Shown here: piece after piece, positions 59,001 through 64,000 of the stretch
Layout: every line of letters starts with the position of its first letter
How positions within the stretch are numbered: the first letter of the stretch is position 1
DNA from: Prostheceraeus crozeri
Taxonomy: Eukaryota; Platyhelminthes; Polycladida; Euryleptidae
Direction: 5' to 3'
NCBI GenBank assembly: GCA_907163375.1
Contig: CAJQUW010007488.1
Span: forward strand, 62,001 to 126,000
DNA length: 64,000 nt
Translations under genes and position numbers: made by a program
Notes under the pieces: model-generated
Told to the model about the DNA's origin: nothing
What the model saw: only the letters and a program-made list of their open reading frames with translations
Databases searched by the model: none

Positions 59001-59640
59001 CCGCACCTCTTGCAGACAGCAAACATCCACATTCCTTTTTCTCAGCTCTTCACAGACTTCGGTTCCTCTTCCACGAAAGCTTCCGACATTCCAACTGCCA
59101 AACCTCACCCCTAAACCTTTGCAAATTGATCCGGAGATTCTTCGCACCCCCTGCCCATTGAAGAGCTGCCGGGAACTGGGGGCCATTACATTTCTTGCAC
59201 AGTCCATGAGGATTTGTTGGAGCCTTGTTTTCTACGAGGAGCATGCCCTTGCTTACCCTCAACCTCGGTTTTACGACATGAGTTGTCCATGGAGCATTTG
59301 ATATCGAAGTGTCCATCTCCTAGGCTGATTGCCTTCACCACGGCTAGCGAGCTCAGCCTGCCCGTTCTCCACTCTCCCCTTCTCCTCTAACCTTAACCGA
59401 CGACTTGCTTGGCACAAGCACTTCAACAGCAGGAGTGGAGACCAGGACTACCAGCGGGACATATCCGGTGCCATCGGGCCCAGACCTGGGGTAAGGTGCT
59501 ACTCCTCCTCCTGCCATTGGTGATGCATCCGTTGTCCAGGACCTCCTCTGCTGCTCCTAGCCACGCAGACACACCAAACACACATCACACTCCTAAAACA
59601 GATAGATCTCAGCATTTATAAAAACCATACCAAGATCTAC
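56057..59640 (-). mobile_element. nearly complete non-LTR retrotransposon (RTE-like LINE)
   Basis: The element runs from a GC-rich 5' region (about 59330-59640; the exact 5' end is uncertain) through one 1026-codon ORF to a short 3' region. It ends at six GAT/ATC trinucleotides (56057-56074). A single ORF with endonuclease and reverse transcriptase plus a short-repeat 3' tail is typical of RTE-group LINEs. The open frame across both enzymatic domains suggests recent insertion. No certain target duplication was found. The GC-rich body contrasts with the AT-rich flanks. Confidence 0.85.
56127..59207 (-). CDS. LINE endonuclease-reverse transcriptase with PHD-type zinc finger
   Basis: The protein has 1026 residues. 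The APE endonuclease spans about 34-275, with GSWNVG, CCLQEVRW (Glu67), LGLGDFNGHV (Asp175, Asn177), IDFVV (Asp242) and LQHRLL (His266). A basic linker with TWWWNDEV follows. The reverse transcriptase spans about 480-760: MKTGKADGLSDVSVE, FKGKGDAMNCGAYRGIKLL, QFGFMPGKGTTDAIF, FVDLEKAFDRVPR, VHQGSVLSPLLFAIV and LYADDIVL (YADD 714-717). Residues 770-814 form C-x2-C-x10-C-x2-C-x4-H-x2-C-x15-C-x2-C, the C4HC3 spacing of a PHD finger. The C-terminal domain includes VRWYGHVLRRED and GKRKRGRPKRMW. After the finger, CYLVSRVNASGG departs from the usual CYLG(D)MINASGG. It nicks and reverse-transcribes its own RNA into the genome. The ATG start is the first in frame. Confidence 0.9.
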   Translation of the reverse strand: MDCARNVMAPSSRQLFNGQGVRRISGSICKGLGVRFGSWNVGSFRGRGTEVCEELRKRNVDVCCLQEVRWRGEGARFVGVRGRRYKLWLSGNDVGNSGVGILVKEELCEKVVEVRRRSDRVMGMVMAFEAEVVRVVCGYAPQSSRPDFEKDRFYDEMASEWEVQGSDELVLGLGDFNGHVGKSIDGFEGIHGGNGIGVRNLEGKRLLEFCDEKTLCVANTWFRKDEKKKVTYSAGGNETEIDFVVIGQEDRKHLKDVKTIAGELQHRLLIADLDKARTRKIVRKERVSRRKVWKLENEGTRLQFQERVEKLVDVEATDLWDAFKTGVLQACDEVCGKKKGRRDRGDTWWWNDEVKKAIAMKKEAFKTLKMNGSESNKANYRSKKKQAKKAVARAMKQEAVKEMEKMKENPHEIFRRVKIMKREGKDVEGGRCLRRKDGRLSFTEDDRGRIWKEHMEVIMNEENEWDQNTHVDKVEGPEKNVSRGEVIRAMNDMKTGKADGLSDVSVEMIQASGEVGIRVMTEICQGIMEGKGMPEEWQTSVVVPVFKGKGDAMNCGAYRGIKLLEHGMKIVERVLERRIREFVSLDESQFGFMPGKGTTDAIFVLQRLQEEYMDKDKKLFMCFVDLEKAFDRVPRRVLEWAMRKKGLTEVIVRAVMSLYDGARTQVRSGSKLSDVFSVEVGVHQGSVLSPLLFAIVMDVVTGDAREGPLAEMLYADDIVLTSESLDGLRVKFAKWREALESKGMKVNISKTKVMMSGSEGERVKSKRDPCGVCGKRVMKNSVLCTKCGLWIHGRCAKVKKVTSNLERNFSCERCLGSGGDDVMGTEELCQGIETVRAFCYLVSRVNASGGCEAAVTARVRLGWMRFREISELLLGRRFSLKLKGMVYRSCVRSVMLYGSETWCLRENEMNILRRAERAMIRAMCGAKLKDRKNSTILMDMLGLKEEIGNLAKASGVRWYGHVLRREDDNVLQKALHLQVEGKRKRGRPKRMWRNQVEEEMKKAGLKKEDALNRSRWREGVRKISLQ

Positions 59641-59889
59641 TGAGAGTCATTTGATCTAGGCCTGTGTTCGAGTGTGACAGTGCTACTTAAGCAGCCACAA
59701 CCCAAAGCAGCCCCATGCGATGGTAAATTGATTTAAATATTTCTTAGCTCTGTAATAGTCACCTAAGTAGAAATTCGACAAGGATAAACATTCAAAATCA
59801 AACATATTAAATTTTAGGCATAAGCAGGTATATGCGGTTCGGTTCGGTTCAATAGGAAAACAGTCGAATTTCGATCAAAAATTGTCTTC

Positions 59890-60337
59890 TAGGGTGCGTT
59901 TACATGAGCAACTTTATTGCCGACACTTTTCGATCCATGATGAGTCAGAAAAGAATGAACAAGCAATTGGAGGCGAATGCATGCCTTCAATAGTCGTGCT
60001 TCGTGCATCACCAGACTGAGTCCAGACAACAGCAATTTAATGAATGCATTGATCTCATCAGCTTATAATCCTTTGAGTGTCAGTAAAAGCGCCAGCTAAA
60101 ATTGCGCCTTGTTCAACTTGGCTGACACTTTTTACTGACACTCAGAGGATAACAGGTGATGAGATCAATGGATTTTCTCTTTATTTCCATTCACTAAATT
60201 GCTATTGTCTGGTGACGCACAAAGCACGATTATTGAAAGCATCCCCTTTGCTTCCATTGTTTTTTCATTCTTATCTGACTCATCATGGATCGAAAAGAGT
60301 CAGCAATAGAGCTGTACGTGCAACGTACGCTAACCTG
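59890..60337. repeat. foldback element with long inverted arms
   Basis: Two arms of about 190-200 bases in opposite orientation flank a centre of about 30 bases near 60100-60125. A perfect 24-base match pairs 59926-59949 with 60274-60297. Further paired blocks include gagtgtcagtaaaa (from about 60076) with ttttactgacactc (to about 60146). The outer ends read tagggtgcgttta on the left and, complemented, caggttagcgtac on the right, loosely hAT-like. No 8-base duplication could be confirmed. It begins about 250 bases from the 5' end of the large LINE. Confidence 0.8.
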
Positions 60338-61580
60338 TTTTATCAGCGCGATTTTGAGCTTTTAACCCTGGGGGGGGGAGAAGGGAGGGGCCTATGACTC
60401 CATGATTTAATCGTTCACAAAATTGCTGTGCAACTCAATCGTCGAATGCTCGTTCCAGTGGTGACATCAGTTTGTACCAACTCGGTCATTTTGTTGCTAT
60501 AAATGGCAGCTTGAAATCTAAATTCAAAGAATTGATTTTCGAAAATCTGTTGGAAATTGATTTGATTTTGATGAACGATATGTTTGAATGTATTGATAGT
60601 TAAGCCGAGCTTAATACAACTCAAAACTCAAATAGAGAATTTTGAAAATGCATGTATAAGGTAATTACATAGCTCAGTCATATATTGTGCAAAGAGTGCA
60701 TCAACTGTTTATTCAAATGAATAAATGCACCAAAAATATTGTGAGACATAAATAATCTGTCCGCTTTTTACTTGGGATCAGCAGAACATTTCCGCGCAGG
60801 AATCTATACTCACCGCTACGGAGATCAGCTGTTAGTAAGCAGGCAAACCTAATTTTGAAAATATGTAAATATTTAGAGGAATTTTCCACGGATGCTGTTA
60901 TTTCACAACTGCGCGACACTTCGGTCTTTACTTTATTCATGTGCCAAACAAATGTTAAGTGAAAAGATTGAAGATGCAGGTAGGTGGTGGGAATCTATCA
61001 ATTGGAAGACCCTACTGTTTAGCACATAAGACATGAAATTCACGGATTTTCGAAAGAAAATCTCACCCTCATACACAACGCCTTCATCAAAAAAACTTTC
61101 GATGGCGAGTGGAGACTCGCGGAATTGCCCTCTGCTATGGTATCATTCCTCAATGGTTTTCTTGAAGCATCACCAACAAGCAATTGTGTTGGAAAGGAAG
61201 CCTCTTTCAAAAGCAAAACGCTTTTTCACATGCTTTCAAAAAAATCACCAAATTCTCCATTGAAATATTTGAGGAAGGCGTACAAATGAGAGTGCAGAAT
61301 ATCAACAAACAGATCACTCATCGACGAATATAAGTTATGAATGATAGGAGTAAAACCTTGAACAAAAAGCGCTTCGCATTGACTGAATGGAAAGATGGTG
61401 CAGCTGATCAAATCCAGATAAGTGAAAGTAATAAATTGTTGGTCGGCAGTCATCGTCTCATCGAAGTTGATAAGAATATTGAAAAATAGTGATTCATCGA
61501 AAAATAATGCATTAATTGAATACTGCACAATTTTTTGTCCAAAACCATCGTCGGGTGCGATGATGCGTCAGCCGGGATAA
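60338..61580. other. no gene seen
   Basis: A G run (ggggggggg, about 60370) precedes AT-rich sequence. Frames at 61033-61263 and 61226-61528 have no recognised motifs, though they lie just upstream of a Tc1-like fragment and could be decayed parts of it. Confidence 0.4.
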
Positions 61581-61826
61581 ATGATTTCATCAGAATATCA
61601 GATGCCTTCAGTTATGACAAAAAATTTGCTTCATTCTCAGCTTCGACTTGACTCGTTAATCAAAAAAGCATCCAAGAGTGATTGCAAACGAACTACGCAT
61701 CTCCATGAATTTGACGTCATTGTTTCTTTGAAAACAGTGAAACGCTTCCTTCGACGAAACAAACTTTTTGGAACAATCGCCGCTCGAAAGCAATTGCCAC
61801 ATGCAAGCAAATCAAAGAACATCTGA
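61581..61826 (+). pseudogene. Tc1/mariner-like transposase, N-terminal fragment
   Basis: The plus strand encodes LHSQLRLDSLIKKASKSDCK, then SLKTVKRFLRRNKLFGTIAA followed by RKQLP. This resembles the second helix-turn-helix of Tc1-family DNA-binding domains (VS-KTV-R-L---GL-GR-A-RKP-L). The DDE catalytic domain that should follow is absent: the frame ends at 61826 and later sequence gives no WSDE-type motif. Terminal inverted repeats were not found. A broken DNA transposon. Confidence 0.55.
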
Positions 61827-62620
61827 TTGATGCAGAAAAAATGAATGTACTCAAGAAAAAGGGAATCAGATAGTTTTGCCAGTGTTTTGGTAAAAGTAGG
61901 ACCGAGTCCTGGAAAAAGTTCGAGGCTGGCTAAAAACCTCCAAGTCCGAGTTAAATTATTATATGTATAAGACTGAGCTAAGGTAAGTATGATTGCCTAT
62001 CATGCTCAAAACTTATGATCGGGCGCATATTTTTTTCGGATTCACGCGAATCCTCGAATTTTGGAGTCACATCCAGGCCTGCTTTCCGCGGACATCACAC
62101 TCATAAACAGGTGCGACACCATGAACTGATAAGTTGTTGCAATAATAATTGCGATCAAACAAGTCAATCAAACTGCGAATCAATTTTCAATTTGTATCAC
62201 TCAAAATAAATAAAAATCTCCCTTGCGCGGAAGTGACTTAAGTTTCCGCACTTAGCGGACGATTCCTGAATCTTAGTCGTAGGAATCACAGTTTTTGAGC
62301 AGCAGTGCAAGTTAAGGACTATGGATTCAGGAAATCCAATTTTCTCGGCGACAGTTAACAAGAAAAATAATATGACACCAATAGGTCAAGCAAACCAATA
62401 ATAGGCCTACATGTTAATCTGATGACGACACATAATTCTTCAAATGAAATTAATCGCATATATTCATTTCTCTTGCACCACGTACATTCCATCGCTTTCC
62501 AAATGCCAGTCATTACCATTTTTCGCTCCGATTATACATAAGCGAGATTTTGAATACAGGCATCATATTTGCAAGTCTGCATTCTCATAAAAGTGTCAAA
62601 ATGTCAAATAGGCCTAATAG
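61827..62620. other. no gene seen
   Basis: AT-rich sequence with no supported feature. Confidence 0.5.
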
Positions 62621-62872
62621 GTATTCTATGAAGTCAGAAGGGCAAGAAAATGTAGAAACCTGAGGGCCTGAGAAGTTTCTTGAATTTCTGGGAGGGCAAG
62701 ATAAATTATCATAGAAATATTCGTGTTATCACATTGGGTATTGGACATTTGTCATAGATTTAGAAGATAAGCTATTCTATGAATCCAGAGTGCAAGAAAA
62801 TCGTAGAAATCCTTATCCACATCGCGACCTCGGATTTCAACACTTTCTTGCCCTTCTGGCCTCTTAGAATGG
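62621..62872. repeat. three-copy repeat cluster, one copy inverted
   Basis: A block of about 43 bases (ttctatgaagtcagaagg, then gcaagaaaatgtagaaa) at 62623-62665 recurs directly at 62773-62815 and inverted at 62829-62872 (tttcttgcccttctgg). The last two form a hairpin with a short loop. This looks like a MITE end with a nested or duplicated terminal repeat. Confidence 0.65.
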
Positions 62873-64000
62873 TGCAATATATGTCCTCCAATGCCGGGCA
62901 ATAATGCATTTCAAACTCATTTCAATCAGTTCTATGACCTCCAAAGCCATCGAGAGTGAAATACAATGCCTATTATGACCGAAGCGGATTTGAAATTGAA
63001 AAGCAGAAAAGCCTGCAAATCTCGAGGGAAACTCAAGACTGTCTCTAAAGACTACGTAGTCGATGAGGACCGAGTGATGCTGTTTATAAATTCAGAGTGC
63101 TCTGTCATCATATCCTTGAGTCCAAACAGTCTTATTTCTCTAAAAACTTTCACCATAGGCATCAATGTTCCGAACCGAAGTATAGTTTTCTTTTGATAAT
63201 CTCTGCTAGGTTCCGTTCTGATCATCAGTCACCGAACGGAACCGAAATTTATGGCGCCGCACATCCTTATTAAATATTTCACTTATATAAGTAGAATGGT
63301 TGTCCACAGTCAGACAATCATCAACAACACGTACTCTTTGTCCAATTTTGAGAAAATATTCCGCATCACGTTTCTTAAAGCAGCTTCAACTTTGTCTTCC
63401 ACTACCATCATTCGTGATAATAACCGTTCTGTAGTTTCCGATTTGTAACGTTTGTAGCCTTTCCTCTGTCCGCTGAAGTTGAACGAACGGGGGACAGACT
63501 TGGCGTGACTTTCTGGAATCTCAAGCTGGTATCGATTTCTTCCATTGCCCCAATATGATATCTGAAAGCAAAGGTTTATGACATCAAGAGAGCAATTTTT
63601 TAAAGTAGTTGATAACTCATCAAAGCATCTGGATTTAAGTGAAAGATTGACGTCAGCACGTGAAGAACGTACCCGTGTCAACTCAGTTAACGTGAACTTG
63701 AAGATCGTGAGGATTAGTCAGATAAAGTCGGCATGAAACTAAGGGAAGTAAGGAGCGGATCAACTTTCTCCGATCACATGTCATTAACGATACATAACTA
63801 CAGCCTCTTAACATTTCGGTCATGAAGGAGTTACTTAATTACAAAAAACCACGAATAACAAGTCGTCTAGTCCGCCGATTATCATGATATCATGAAAATT
63901 TTCATTCCGATATATTCACTTTCTCTTGAGCAATCAATCGATATTCTACCTGGAGACTCAATTGTGCTCTTAAATTTGTCTGAGTGTTATTCAAGTTTTG
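62873..64000. other. no gene seen
   Basis: AT-rich sequence. A 123-codon minus-strand frame (63310-63681) has no recognisable motif. The window ends without a supported feature. Confidence 0.45.

Noticed and set aside
56112-59301. Many plus-strand open frames of 60-180 codons opposite the LINE ORF
   Set aside because: They are antisense shadows of the GC-rich minus-strand ORF, with no motifs of their own.
56046-59510. tactcctcc at both 56046-56054 and 59502-59510 as a target duplication of the large LINE
   Set aside because: The right copy seems to lie inside the LINE 5' region, and nine low-complexity bases can match by chance.
59882-60345. 8-base target duplication around the 59.9 kb foldback
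   Set aside because: ttgtcttc and ttttatca agree at only about half the positions.
63310-63681. 123-codon minus-strand frame near the window end
   Set aside because: No motif or splice support; overlapping frames on both strands suggest chance.
1-64000. CRISPR arrays, rRNA genes, bacterial-style operons
   Set aside because: No regularly spaced repeats, no rRNA similarity, and spliced genes with LINE and SINE content mark eukaryotic nuclear DNA.

Overview
This window looks like animal nuclear DNA: AT-rich, gene-poor, with spliced genes and many decayed transposable elements. The host genes are metazoan in type (an ankyrin-repeat/SOCS-box protein and a MutS-homologue exon closest to MSH6). 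The retroelements (endonuclease plus reverse-transcriptase LINEs and tRNA-derived SINEs) fit an invertebrate, probably aquatic. I cannot name the species from sequence alone.

Three host loci can be supported. At 23567-24646 (minus) is a single-exon ankyrin/SOCS-box gene, a likely substrate receptor of a Cullin-5/Elongin ubiquitin ligase. Head to head with it, 449 bases away, a two-exon gene (25096-25689 and 30445-30696, plus) encodes a complete phosphonoacetaldehyde hydrolase (PhnX-like, 281 residues) that cleaves a carbon-phosphorus bond. At 36877-37192 (minus) is one exon of an MSH6-like mismatch-repair ATPase with the Walker A motif and good splice sites; no other exon of that gene is visible.

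Most other recognisable sequence is mobile. A nearly complete LINE lies at about 56057-59640 (minus). It has one 1026-residue ORF with an apurinic-type endonuclease, a reverse transcriptase and a C4HC3 (PHD-type) zinc finger inserted after the palm. A 5'-truncated LINE with a long open reverse-transcriptase frame is at 15.75-16.95 kb. At least three decayed copies of one Jockey-like LINE lie at 9.3-10.2 kb and at 32.4-35.4 kb, two of them tail to tail. Smaller LINE pieces lie at 0.6, 4.4, 26.4, 31 and 45 kb. DNA-transposon remains include a hAT-type element with an 8-base target duplication (1765-2321), a second hAT-like pair of ends (50835-51545), a hAT transposase fragment (22.4-22.9 kb), a Tc1/mariner-like fragment (61.6 kb) and several foldback elements (3.5, 59.9 and 62.6 kb). 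tRNA-derived SINE pieces occur at 6.5, 10.4, 21.3, 45.5, 46.6 and 48.1 kb.

At 38.95-39.66 kb (minus) lies a decayed copy of an uncharacterised multicopy animal protein family marked by an HSRWLT motif. No rRNA, intact tRNA or CRISPR array was seen. The host genes show no operon-like organisation. The one suggestive arrangement is the divergent SOCS-box/phosphonatase pair, which could share a promoter.
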